15,760 nt of DNA from Dehalococcoidia bacterium (GTDB lineage Bacteria > Chloroflexota > Dehalococcoidia > GIF9 > UBA5629). Location of the stretch: contig JACNFS010000124.1 in the NCBI GenBank assembly GCA_014384515.1, forward strand, positions 1 to 15,760, read 5' to 3'. A program made the position numbers and the translations under genes. Positions 6,659 to 13,458 of the stretch are shown here, piece by piece. Position 1 is the first letter of the stretch; each line of letters opens with the position of its first letter. The notes beneath the pieces are model-generated. The model worked only from the letters and a program-made list of their open reading frames with translations, did no database searches and was not told the origin of the DNA.

Positions 6659-8713
6659 CTAACCTCGTTGGGGTGTGACTTTCTGCGCGATGGCTGCCGG
6701 CACCTCTTCGTAGTGGCTGAATTCAGTAATGAAAGTGCCACGCCCCTGAGTTATTGACCTGAGGTCAATGGCATAACGCAGCACCTCTGCCAGTGGCGCT
6801 TGTGCCTCGATAACATTAACTCCGTTTGCTGGCGTCATCCCCAATACACGTGCCCGTTTGGAGTTAAGGTCGCCAATTATGTCACCGGTAAAGGTGTCTG
6901 GCACGGTGATTGTCAGATTCACAATCGGCTCAAGCAAGACAGGTTGCCCCTCCGTCAGCCCTTTCTTCAAAGCCTGTGCCCCGGCAATCTTAAAAGACAT
7001 ATCTGAGGAATCCACGGAGTGGAAGCTTCCATCATAAACCGTCACCTTTATGTCAACCACAGGATATCCAGCTAAAGCTCCCTCAAACTTAGCTTCATTG
7101 ACCCCTTTTTCCACAGCCGGAATATAGTTCTTGGGTATCGTTCCACCTCTTACTCTATCAGCAAACTCAAAGCCAGTACCTCTTGCCAAGGGCTCCAGTT
7201 CCAGAAGGACATGGCCGTACTGGCCATGACCACCTGATTGCTTCTTATGTTTATATTCCGCCTTGACTGGCACGGTAATGGTCTCTTTGTAGGGAACTTT
7301 AGGCAGCTCCAGGTTAACTTGCACACCAAATTTGTGCGATAGTCTGTCAGAGGCAACTTCAAGATGTGTTTCCCCTATTCCTCCAAGGAGCATCTCACCG
7401 GTATCGCCTTCGCGTTGCACTCTTAGAGTCAAATCGTCTTCGCAGATTTTAGCCACTGCCGTGCCCATCTTGTCCAGGTCATCCCTAGACTTAGGATGAA
7501 TCGCCATATTCAGTGCTGGCTCCGGCAATTCGATAGGGGCGAGCTTCAGCGGATGGTCACGTGAACCAAGCGTATTCCCCGTGGCAGTTGAGGCTAGTTT
7601 GGCTACAGCGCCGATATCCCCAGCACTTAGCTTCGGCGCCGGCTCCTGCATTTTGCCACGCAAGACGAAGAGCTGGCCTATGCGCTCAATAGCGCCTTTG
7701 TCAACATTCCATAGTTGTGAGTTGCTGGAAATAGCCCCCGAATAGACTCGAAAATAGCTAATCCTGCCAGCACGGGGATCGTTGCTGGTCTTGAAGACCA
7801 AAGCGGACAAAGGTGCCTCTGAAGCTGGCTCCACTGCCTCTTCAGCTCTGGTCGAAGTATTAGTAGCTGTTACCGCGCCTCTCTCTCTAGGTGAGGGCAA
7901 ATAGTCATGAATAGCATCCAGAAGAGGAGTGATAGCAGTATTGTTTAAGGCACAACCAAGTAAGACCGGCACGATTTTGCCAAGTACGGTAGCCTGTTTT
8001 AGGCAGCGGTAAATCTCCTCTTCCTTAATCTCCTCCCCATCCAGGTACCTGGCAATGAGGTCGTCATCAACCTCTACTATCGCTTCAACTAACTTCTCAC
8101 GGTGGGAATCAACCTCGCTTTGAAGGGACGAGGGTACTTCAGTTTCTTGCAACGGACTGCCACTATACCCCTTCCTCGTTACCAAATCCACCACTCCCTG
8201 GAAACCTTTCTGAGACCCTATCGGCAATTGGATAGGTAAGCATTTCGTCCCTAGTTTGGTTTGGATATCTTTCAAAGTATCGAAGAAGCTGGCATTCTCG
8301 CGGTCCATCTTGTTGACGAAGATAAGGCAAGGCACTTTTGCCTCACTGGCATATTCCCATACCTGCTCAGTACCTACTTCTACACCAGAAGCAGCGCAGA
8401 CTACGATGACAGCACCTTCGCTAACGCCCAATCCCGCTTTGACCTCAGCCACGAAATCAGGGTAACCCGGAGTATCAATAAGGTTCAGCTTGGAATCTTT
8501 CCACTGACAAGGGAGCAAAGACAAGCTAATACTGATCTTACGTTTAATCTCATCAGGGTCGTAATCTGAAGTGGTCGTACCATCATCAGGATTACCCAAA
8601 CGGGTGATTGCCCCTGAATTGAAAAGCATTGCCTCAGCTAGTGATGTTTTGCCAGCGCCTGAATGAGACAACAAAACGATGTTACGGATTTTTTCTGATT
8701 CATAATGGTGCAC
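6659..8713 (-). CDS. fusA: Elongation factor G paralogue (EF-G-like translational GTPase)
   Basis: A 684-residue protein from GTG 8713, with the EF-G domain order: GTPase domain, domain II (SALVFKTSNDPRAGR), III, IV and V. GTPase motifs are the P-loop SHSGAGKTS (16-24), DTPGYPDF (80-87) and NKMD (134-137). Unlike canonical EF-G, the catalytic histidine of DTPGH is Tyr84, and switch I reads RKISI (58-62) where RGITI is usual. Domain IV keeps GSFHSVDSSD, including the histidine of the tip loop that enters the decoding centre. These are traits of the EF-G-2/FusA2-like branch, so I read it as a second EF-G, not the main translocase; no rpsL, rpsG or tuf is nearby. The frame extends to ATG 8764, but that ATG overlaps a -10 box and has no ribosome site, whereas GTG 8713 has GAGGTGG six bases upstream. 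Confidence 0.93.
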   Translation of the reverse strand: MHHYESEKIRNIVLLSHSGAGKTSLAEAMLFNSGAITRLGNPDDGTTTSDYDPDEIKRKISISLSLLPCQWKDSKLNLIDTPGYPDFVAEVKAGLGVSEGAVIVVCAASGVEVGTEQVWEYASEAKVPCLIFVNKMDRENASFFDTLKDIQTKLGTKCLPIQLPIGSQKGFQGVVDLVTRKGYSGSPLQETEVPSSLQSEVDSHREKLVEAIVEVDDDLIARYLDGEEIKEEEIYRCLKQATVLGKIVPVLLGCALNNTAITPLLDAIHDYLPSPRERGAVTATNTSTRAEEAVEPASEAPLSALVFKTSNDPRAGRISYFRVYSGAISSNSQLWNVDKGAIERIGQLFVLRGKMQEPAPKLSAGDIGAVAKLASTATGNTLGSRDHPLKLAPIELPEPALNMAIHPKSRDDLDKMGTAVAKICEDDLTLRVQREGDTGEMLLGGIGETHLEVASDRLSHKFGVQVNLELPKVPYKETITVPVKAEYKHKKQSGGHGQYGHVLLELEPLARGTGFEFADRVRGGTIPKNYIPAVEKGVNEAKFEGALAGYPVVDIKVTVYDGSFHSVDSSDMSFKIAGAQALKKGLTEGQPVLLEPIVNLTITVPDTFTGDIIGDLNSKRARVLGMTPANGVNVIEAQAPLAEVLRYAIDLRSITQGRGTFITEFSHYEEVPAAIAQKVTPQRG

Positions 8714-8719
8714 TTGATT

Positions 8720-8726
8720 CCACCTC
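8720..8726 (-). promoter_or_regulatory. Ribosome binding site that decides the EF-G-like start
   Basis: On the minus strand GAGGTGG is followed by six bases and then GTG (8713-8711). The next encoded residues, HHYESEKIRNIVLLSHS, place the P-loop about 20 residues from the N-terminus, as is normal for EF-G. The upstream ATG at 8764 has nothing comparable. Confidence 0.75.
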
Positions 8727-8762
8727 AATCCTAGTTGTAGTTCTTGCCTGAAACGCCTTGGC

Positions 8763-8792
8763 ATTGTAGCAGTGTCTAGCTCTAACCGTCAA
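8763..8792 (-). promoter_or_regulatory. Promoter of the EF-G-like gene
   Basis: Reading the minus strand, TTGACG (8792-8787) and TACAAT (8768-8763) are separated by 18 bp; each box matches consensus at five of six bases. The predicted transcription start is near 8756, giving a leader of about 43 nt before GTG 8713. The -10 box overlaps the upstream ATG at 8764, so that ATG should not be in the mRNA. Confidence 0.65.
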
Positions 8793-8847
8793 GGTGCTGT
8801 GCTCGTCCGTCGTCACGACAAAATGCGCCTCTTTGATTACCTCTTTG

Positions 8848-8856
8848 TGCTATAAT
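8848..8856 (+). promoter_or_regulatory. Extended -10 promoter for the gatCA operon
   Basis: TGCTATAAT is a perfect extended -10 element (TGnTATAAT). No good -35 is found at 16-18 bp; TTGATT at 8833-8838 is too close. Extended -10 promoters can work without a strong -35. The predicted start is near 8863, about 55 nt before the gatC ATG. It diverges from the EF-G-like promoter at 8763-8792. Confidence 0.55.
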
Positions 8857-8917
8857 ATCCAACGTTATTGCTATCTAAAGTCAGATGTTCTTGTATTACT
8901 GCTTAGGTTAGAGCCAA

Positions 8918-9205
8918 ATGAAGTTGAGCCGCGAAGAAGTACAACACATCGCTCTCCTGGCCAGGTTGGGATTGAGCGAGGCTGAAATTGAGAAGTTCAA
9001 ACTTCAGTTATCTGACATCCTGGAAAACTTCGAAATACTCGAACAAGCAGACACTAGTAATCTCCCGCCTACAGCCCAATCTATCGCCCTTCAAAATGTC
9101 CTCAGACCAGATGAGGCGAGGGCATCCTATCCAGTAGAAGATATTGTGGCTAACGCACCACAGCAAGATGAGAACTGCTTCAAGACACGAGCAGTTCTGG
9201 AATGA
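8918..9205 (+). CDS. gatC: Asp-tRNA(Asn)/Glu-tRNA(Gln) amidotransferase subunit C
   Basis: A 95-residue GatC, the small subunit that wraps around GatA and helps it bind GatB in the GatCAB amidotransferase. This complex converts mischarged Glu-tRNA(Gln) and/or Asp-tRNA(Asn) to the correct aminoacyl-tRNA. Family features are the N-terminal LSREEVQHIALLARLGLS, the helix LQLSDILENFEILEQADTS, and the extended C-terminal part with LRPDEARAS (about 66-74). Length is typical. It is the first gene of the operon, behind an extended -10 promoter; the ribosome site is weak. gatA begins 3 nt after the stop. gatB is not in the window. Confidence 0.96.
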   Translation: MKLSREEVQHIALLARLGLSEAEIEKFKLQLSDILENFEILEQADTSNLPPTAQSIALQNVLRPDEARASYPVEDIVANAPQQDENCFKTRAVLE

Positions 9206-9208
9206 AAT

Positions 9209-10669
9209 ATGGACGATCTCCATCAACTAAGCATCAGTGGGGCTCATCAGCTTCTAAAAGAAAGAGAAGTCTCCTCGGTTGAATTGACCAAAGCAAGCTT
9301 GAGACATCTGGCTGAGATTGAAGACAAGGTCCGCGCCTGCGTTACCGTTACTGAAGACGCAGCCCTAAGACAAGCAGAAGAAGCAGACAAGGCCATGACT
9401 AGTGGCGAAATCAAGCCCTTGACTGGTGTACCTGCCTTGATTAAGGACAACATGTGCACTAAGGGCATGAAGACCACTTGCTCATCGAAAATTCTGGAGA
9501 ATTTTGTTCCTCCCTATGATGCAACAGTCATAGAGAAACTGAAAGCTGAAAAGGCAGTGATTTTGGGGAAGACCAACATGGATGAATTTGCCATGGGGTC
9601 ATCAACAGAGAATTCCGCTTTTTATCCAACACGAAATCCATGGGGCCTAGATTGTGTCCCTGGCGGCAGCAGCGGCGGTTCGACCGTCGCTGTGGCTACT
9701 GATGAAGCCATCTATGCTCTCGGCTCCGATACCGGGGGGAGCATCCGCCAACCTGCCGGATTCTGTAGTGTGGTTGGCCTAAAACCAACCTATGGTAGGG
9801 TGAGCCGTTTTGGTCTGGTTGCTTTTGCCAGCTCGCTAGACCAGATTGGCCCAGTAACGAAGAGCGTTGCCGATTCTGCTTTTGTAATGAATGTCATCGC
9901 CGGGCATGACCCAAGAGATTCAACATCTGCTCCTTATCCTGTCCCTGATTATACCAAGTCGTTGATTCCCGACCTCAAGAACCTGCGTATTGGCATTCCC
10001 CGAGAGTATTTTGTTGAGGGAATGCAAGAAGAGGTCAGAACAAGCGTACAGGCAGCTATAAACAAGTTACAGGAATTGGGAGCCGAAATAGATTGGGACG
10101 TTTCACTGCCCCATACCAAATATGCCCTTGCCGCTTATTACATTCTAGCCCCTTCTGAGGCTTCAGCGAATCTGGCGCGGTATGATGGAGTAAAATATGG
10201 CTTCTCTTATCAAGATACCAACAATATGTGGGAGGCAATGGAGAAAACGAAACAATTTGGCTTTGGAGCTGAGGTCAAAAGGCGCATCATGCTAGGAACC
10301 TATGCCTTGTCTGCCGGTTACTACGATGCCTACTATCTCAAAGCCCAGAAAGTCCGCACACTAATAAGGCGGGAATTTGACCAGGCTTTCGAGAAATACG
10401 ACGCTCTGGTTACCCCGACATCGCCTACAGTACCCTTTAAGATCGGTGAAAAGGTAGACGATCCTATGCAGATGTATTTGAGCGATGTTTGCACTCTACC
10501 CATAAATATCGCCGGCATTCCGGCCATTTCTGTCCCTGCTGGCTTTGCCGACGGTTTACCTATTGGTATGCAAATTATAGGAAAGCCTTTTGACGAGGAA
10601 ACCGTGCTTCATATCGCCTTCGCCTATGAGCAAGCTACTGACTGGCACAACAAAAGACCGGCAATTTAG
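9209..10669 (+). CDS. gatA: Asp-tRNA(Asn)/Glu-tRNA(Gln) amidotransferase subunit A
   Basis: A 486-residue amidase-signature enzyme that releases ammonia from glutamine (or asparagine) and passes it to GatB for tRNA-dependent amidation. The Ser-cisSer-Lys triad is visible: Lys79 in GVPALIKDN, cis-Ser154 in [13 protein letters not shown], and nucleophile Ser178 in [11 protein letters not shown]. Numbering coincides with the characterised Staphylococcus GatA (79/154/178), supporting the chosen [18 protein letters not shown], typical of GatA, follows. The start is 3 nt after the gatC stop, so the two are probably coupled. A small gene follows 10 nt downstream. Separate location of gatB is common in bacteria. 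Confidence 0.97.
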   Translation: MDDLHQLSISGAHQLLKEREVSSVELTKASLRHLAEIEDKVRACVTVTEDAALRQAEEADKAMTSGEIKPLTGVPALIKDNMCTKGMKTTCSSKILENFVPPYDATVIEKLKAEKAVILGKTNMDEFAMGSSTENSAFYPTRNPWGLDCVPGGSSGGSTVAVATDEAIYALGSDTGGSIRQPAGFCSVVGLKPTYGRVSRFGLVAFASSLDQIGPVTKSVADSAFVMNVIAGHDPRDSTSAPYPVPDYTKSLIPDLKNLRIGIPREYFVEGMQEEVRTSVQAAINKLQELGAEIDWDVSLPHTKYALAAYYILAPSEASANLARYDGVKYGFSYQDTNNMWEAMEKTKQFGFGAEVKRRIMLGTYALSAGYYDAYYLKAQKVRTLIRREFDQAFEKYDALVTPTSPTVPFKIGEKVDDPMQMYLSDVCTLPINIAGIPAISVPAGFADGLPIGMQIIGKPFDEETVLHIAFAYEQATDWHNKRPAI

Positions 10670-10679
10670 GACATAAGAA

Positions 10680-10901
10680 ATGAGTGAACAGCAATTGCTT
10701 CAAGTAAAATGCTATTCAGGTTATACTTACGCTCAGAGACCAGAATCTTTTCTATGGTTAGATAAAGAGCACAAGATATCTCGCATAGAAAGGGAATGGC
10801 GAGAGCCAGGCAAGAGATTCTTTGGGGTCATCACTGAAGATGAGAAGCTTTTCGAGCTCTGTTATAATGAGACTCAAGACCAATGGTGGCTTACTCTCTA
10901 A
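10680..10901 (+). CDS. Small conserved-looking protein, function unknown
   Basis: A 73-residue soluble protein between gatA and the Lrp-type regulator, spaced 10 and 16 nt from them and therefore probably a real operon member. It has no signal peptide or membrane segment. The core pattern, FLWLDKEHKISRIEREWRE, then FFGVITEDEKLFELCYNE and a terminal WWLTL, resembles small beta-rich domains of the DUF6504 kind, in which an F-W-x-Y/H-x-I strand, a central Trp-Arg and a C-terminal W-x-L recur. That assignment is a recollection of pattern, not a search result. No catalytic residues are evident. Role unknown. Confidence 0.7.
   Translation: MSEQQLLQVKCYSGYTYAQRPESFLWLDKEHKISRIEREWREPGKRFFGVITEDEKLFELCYNETQDQWWLTL
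10860..10868 (+). promoter_or_regulatory. Possible internal extended -10 promoter before the Lrp gene
   Basis: TGTTATAAT fits TGnTATAAT exactly, 50 nt before the Lrp/AsnC gene, inside the 3' end of the preceding small gene. It codes for Cys-Tyr-Asn, so it may be chance. If used, the regulator and aminotransferase could be expressed apart from gatCA. Confidence 0.35.
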
Positions 10902-10917
10902 TAGGTGAGGAGGTGAC

Positions 10918-11397
10918 ATGAAACAGATTTTTGAAGCTCTGGAGAAAGATGCCCGGCTGACGCCTGAGCAGATTTCTGCAATGACTGGCATTCCGGCCGC
11001 CGAGGTAAAGAAGACAATCAAGAAGGCCGAAAGGGACCGAGCCATCCTAAAATACAAGACTATCATCAATTGGGCTAAATTGGGCGAAGAGGAGGTCTGG
11101 GCTCTTGTCGAAGTTAAGGTTGTTCCCCAACGCGGTGTGGGTTTTGATGCTATAGCCGAGCGTATCTATCGTTTTCCTCAAGCCCGCTCCGTCTATCTAG
11201 CCTCTGGCGCCTATGATTTGGCTATATTGGTAGCCGGCAAAACGATGCAGGAGATTGCTGTCTTCGTCTCAGAAAAGCTAGCCCCACTAGAAACAGTGCA
11301 GGGCACTGTTACCCACTTCATCCTTAAGAAGTATAAGGAGGATGGCGAAATCCTCCAGGGTGGAGAGGGTATCAAGCGCCTGCCGGTGACTCCTTAG
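10918..11397 (+). CDS. Lrp/AsnC-family transcriptional regulator
   Basis: A 159-residue regulator. An N-terminal winged helix-turn-helix (about 12-48: LTPEQISAMTGIPAAEVKKT) is followed by an RAM/AsnC ligand-binding domain (about 58-140) with the hallmark turn SGAYDLAILVAG (96-107). Members of this family form dimers to octamers and sense amino acids or related metabolites. The aminotransferase gene starts 40 nt downstream, which suggests that the regulator controls, or responds to the substrate of, that enzyme and possibly its own operon. AGGAGGT at 10908-10914 is a strong ribosome site. The C-terminal 20 residues (GEILQGGEGIKRLPVTP) extend past the domain. Confidence 0.92.
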   Translation: MKQIFEALEKDARLTPEQISAMTGIPAAEVKKTIKKAERDRAILKYKTIINWAKLGEEEVWALVEVKVVPQRGVGFDAIAERIYRFPQARSVYLASGAYDLAILVAGKTMQEIAVFVSEKLAPLETVQGTVTHFILKKYKEDGEILQGGEGIKRLPVTP

Positions 11398-11425
11398 TCG
11401 GAATTGCATCCCTTGCTTCGCGGAC

Positions 11426-11431
11426 AGGAGG
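11426..11431 (+). promoter_or_regulatory. Ribosome binding site that decides the aminotransferase start
   Basis: AGGAGG is 5 nt before GTG 11437, which is in frame. The more upstream TTG at 11404 has no Shine-Dalgarno and would add 11 residues not expected at the family N-terminus. Confidence 0.75.
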
Positions 11432-11436
11432 TCTGT

Positions 11437-12636
11437 GTGTCCAAAACTGGGTCAACCCACATTAAGCTTCCCCACAGTTGCATATCTCAGAAGGTGAGCG
11501 ATATTCCGCCTTCAGGCATCAGGAAGTTCTTTGATTTGCTCTCCTCGATGGAGGGAGTAATTTCTCTCGGGGTAGGAGAACCGGACTTTGTCACGCCTTG
11601 GCACATACGAGAAGCTGCTATTCACTCTCTCGAAAAAGGCTACACTATGTATACCTCCAACCAAGGGCTACCTCAGCTCAGGCAAGAATTAGCAAAATAC
11701 CTCGAGTCCTGTTGTGGGCTAAGCTATGACCCGGAAAACGAGCTTCTCGTTACCGTGGGGGTTAGTGAAGGACTTGACCTTGCCCTGAGAGCCATACTTA
11801 ATCCGGGCGATGAGGTCATCATGCCCGACCCCTGCTATGTTGCCTATCCAGCCTGCACTAGCCTGGCTGGAGGAATACCTGTCCAGGTGCCTACTACCGA
11901 GAAGAATAATTTCAAAGTCACGGCTGATGATATCGAGCGGCGGATTACCCAGAGAACCAAGGCAATTTTGATTGGCTATCCGGCCAACCCCACCGGAGCA
12001 GTCATGGTAAAAGAAGAGTTGACCCAAATTGCCGAACTAGCTCAGCAACATAATCTCTTGGTAATCTCCGACGAGGTCTACGCCCAGCTTGTTTACGGTG
12101 TGGAGCATACTTGCCTCGCCAGTCTACCCGGGATGAAGGACCGCACTATTTTGCTCGATGGATTCTCCAAAGCCTATGCTATGACCGGATGGCGAATTGG
12201 TTATGCTGCCGGCGGGCAGGAAATCATCAAAGCCATGACCAAGATTCACCAGTATACTATGCTATGTGCTCCGATAATGGGGCAAATGGCTGCCATTGAG
12301 GCTTTGAAGGAAGGGAACAGCGAGGTAGGGACAATGGTGAGGGAATATGACCGGCGGCGTAGAGTTATGGTCAAGGGATTCAAAAACATCGGCTTGTCCT
12401 GTTTTGAGCCCAGGGGCGCCTTCTACGCATTTCCATCTATAAACATTACCGGCATGACCTCTGAAGAATTCGCTGAGAAACTATTGATGGAAGAAAAGGT
12501 AGCCGTAGTCCCCGGCTCCGCTTTTGGCCAGTGTGGTGAAGGTTATATCCGCTGCTGCTACGCCACTTCCCTAGCCGAAATTCAAGAGGCCCTAAAAAGA
12601 ATGGGCAGGTTTATGAAAAGGCATCACACAAGGTGA
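11437..12636 (+). CDS. PLP-dependent class I/II aminotransferase
   Basis: A 399-residue (from GTG 11437) fold-type I aminotransferase that moves an amino group between an amino acid and a 2-oxoacid. Visible features are VSDIPPSGIRKFFDL near the N-terminus, SLGVGEPDF, PANPTG with the PLP-contacting Asn184, SDEVY with Asp212, and GFSKAYAMTGWRIGY with the Schiff-base Lys245. The substrate-carboxylate Arg lies in GYIRCCYA near the C-terminus. It resembles the aspartate/aromatic or LL-diaminopimelate-like aminotransferases of anaerobes; substrate not decidable. It follows the Lrp regulator by 39 nt. The last 30 codons plus stop recur 799 bp downstream beyond hicBA, so the present 3' end may be a replacement. 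Confidence 0.93.
   Translation: MSKTGSTHIKLPHSCISQKVSDIPPSGIRKFFDLLSSMEGVISLGVGEPDFVTPWHIREAAIHSLEKGYTMYTSNQGLPQLRQELAKYLESCCGLSYDPENELLVTVGVSEGLDLALRAILNPGDEVIMPDPCYVAYPACTSLAGGIPVQVPTTEKNNFKVTADDIERRITQRTKAILIGYPANPTGAVMVKEELTQIAELAQQHNLLVISDEVYAQLVYGVEHTCLASLPGMKDRTILLDGFSKAYAMTGWRIGYAAGGQEIIKAMTKIHQYTMLCAPIMGQMAAIEALKEGNSEVGTMVREYDRRRRVMVKGFKNIGLSCFEPRGAFYAFPSINITGMTSEEFAEKLLMEEKVAVVPGSAFGQCGEGYIRCCYATSLAEIQEALKRMGRFMKRHHTR
12544..12599 (+). repeat. Direct repeat, left copy (aminotransferase 3' end)
   Basis: These 56 bases are identical to 13343-13398. They encode YIRCCYATSLAEIQEALK and part of the next codon of the aminotransferase. Identity ends abruptly on the left at 12543/13342. To the right it decays but stays in register through the stop codons (25 of 37 bases). 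Confidence 0.95.
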
Positions 12637-12809
12637 TAGGCAAAACTCAGGTAAGAAAGTTCATAATACCTGGTTTATTCGCAACGACACAGTCTGGACA
12701 CTTGCTCGGGAGTACAAAAGGCGGAGAGTAAAACCCCCAGCGAATAGCAGGGGGACAGAATAGCCAGGGTAGCCGATTATGCTAAAACTGGAGAGACGGA
12801 GGTGTTAAG

Positions 12810-13040
12810 ATGAGCTTACAGCATACTGTGAAGGCGTTTATCCGAAAAGGGGATACTCATTACATTGCCGAATGTATGGATATTGCCGTGGTAACCCAGG
12901 GCAAGACTCTGAATGAAACCTTGGCAAACCTTCAGGAAGCTGTAGCCCTTCACCTGGAAGGAGAGGACCTGGCTGAACTGGGCCTAGCTCCTGATCCTAC
13001 CATATTGGTAACCATGGAGTTAGAGCCGGCTCATGCCTAA
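12810..13040 (+). CDS. hicB: HicB-family antitoxin
   Basis: A 76-residue HicB antitoxin of the short type: only the partial RNase H-like HicB fold, with no added C-terminal DNA-binding domain. Family features are the strand HTVKAFIRKGDTHYIAECMD, the central VVTQGKTLNETLANLQEAV helix (28-46) and the acidic HLEGED. In known pairs HicB binds and neutralises the HicA mRNA interferase and often represses the operon. GGAGGT lies 6-7 nt before the ATG. hicA overlaps by 8 nt. The antitoxin-first order differs from E. coli hicAB but is common elsewhere. Confidence 0.9.
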   Translation: MSLQHTVKAFIRKGDTHYIAECMDIAVVTQGKTLNETLANLQEAVALHLEGEDLAELGLAPDPTILVTMELEPAHA

Positions 13041-13278
13041 ATTAAGGCCGCTCTCAGGAGACGATGTTATTCGCATACTGGGCAACTTTGGCTTTAGCAT
13101 CCACTCTCAAAGAGGCAGCCATGTTAAATTAAGACGTGTTAGTGCTGGTGGTAACGTTCAGACCTTAACAGTTCCAAGGCACAGAGAACTGGACCTAGGA
13201 ACGCTCCGAGCTATCTTCCATCAGGCGGTCCGGTTCATTCCGGAGGAAAATCTGCGGGCTCACTTCTACCTTGAATGA
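13033..13278 (+). CDS. hicA: HicA-family mRNA interferase toxin
   Basis: An 81-residue HicA toxin, a small double-stranded-RNA-binding-like fold that cleaves mRNA independently of the ribosome's own cycle and arrests growth when HicB is lost. The N-terminal LSGDDVIRILGNFGFSIHSQ leads into RGSHVKLRR with the catalytic His30. TVPRHRELDLGTLRAIFHQA (48-67) is the conserved second half. Length and all key residues are intact, so the toxin looks functional. It overlaps hicB by 8 nt (translation coupling). The pair sits between two copies of the aminotransferase 3' end, suggesting acquisition as a cassette. Confidence 0.92.
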   Translation: MPKLRPLSGDDVIRILGNFGFSIHSQRGSHVKLRRVSAGGNVQTLTVPRHRELDLGTLRAIFHQAVRFIPEENLRAHFYLE

Positions 13279-13342
13279 ATATATAAGGGGCCGCAATCTA
13301 CCTCAACAAGCCGATAGAGGTAAACTGCCCTGAACGCGGGGG

Positions 13343-13398
13343 TATATCCGCTGCTGCTACGCCACTTCCCTAGCCGAAATTCAAGAGGCCCTAAAAAG
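13343..13398 (+). repeat. Direct repeat, right copy
   Basis: Identical over 56 bases to 12544-12599. It starts the displaced aminotransferase tail. The bases just to its left (a run of G at 13338-13342) are unrelated to the intact gene. Confidence 0.95.
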
Positions 13399-13435
13399 GA
13401 TGGGCAAGTTTATCAAGAAACATCGCAGAACATAG
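13343..13435 (+). pseudogene. Displaced 3' end of an aminotransferase gene
   Basis: Thirty codons plus TAG with no start codon or ribosome site; the frame is closed by TGA at 13331-13333. It encodes YIRCCYATSLAEIQEALK then RMGKFIKKHRRT, against RMGRFMKRHHTR in the intact gene. The frame is kept to a stop of its own (TAG rather than TGA). Changes are clustered in the last 37 bases. It is therefore a fragment of a real, slightly diverged aminotransferase gene, either the original end displaced by insertion or the last trace of a tandem paralogue. Confidence 0.88.
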
Positions 13436-13458
13436 ATAAAGAGCCTTGAGCAAACCGC

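Larger units (their letters stand above)
12637..13342 (+). mobile_element. Putative mini-element carrying hicBA between aminotransferase 3'-end repeats
   Basis: The DNA between the two copies of the aminotransferase 3' end holds hicB-hicA and little else. The 173 bases before hicB have no convincing gene; they contain CCCCC/GGGGG arms (12734-12738, 12750-12754). The 64 bases after hicA contain a 6-bp inverted repeat TACCTC/GAGGTA (13299-13304, 13317-13322). Direct repeats at the 3' end of a gene, with a displaced copy on the far side, are the usual footprint of site-specific integration, but no integrase or transposase is present. It would have to be non-autonomous, a decayed remnant, or the product of homologous recombination. 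Confidence 0.5.

Noticed and set aside
6753..6769. 17-base near-palindrome ATTGACCT-G-AGGTCAAT as an operator
   Set aside because: It lies deep inside the EF-G-like coding sequence (DLRSIT region), where the codons explain it; no promoter is nearby.
8794..8985. 63-codon open frame in the gatC leader
   Set aside because: It overlaps the divergent promoter region and the gatC start in another frame, has no ribosome site, and the peptide has no recognisable features.
11404..11436. TTG start of the aminotransferase
   Set aside because: There is no ribosome site before it, while AGGAGG is correctly spaced before GTG 11437.
12637..12765. Short frame across the hicBA insert left end (W-F-I-R-N-D ... 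S-R-G-T-E)
   Set aside because: It has no start codon or ribosome site of its own, continues out of frame from the aminotransferase gene, and matches no family I can name.
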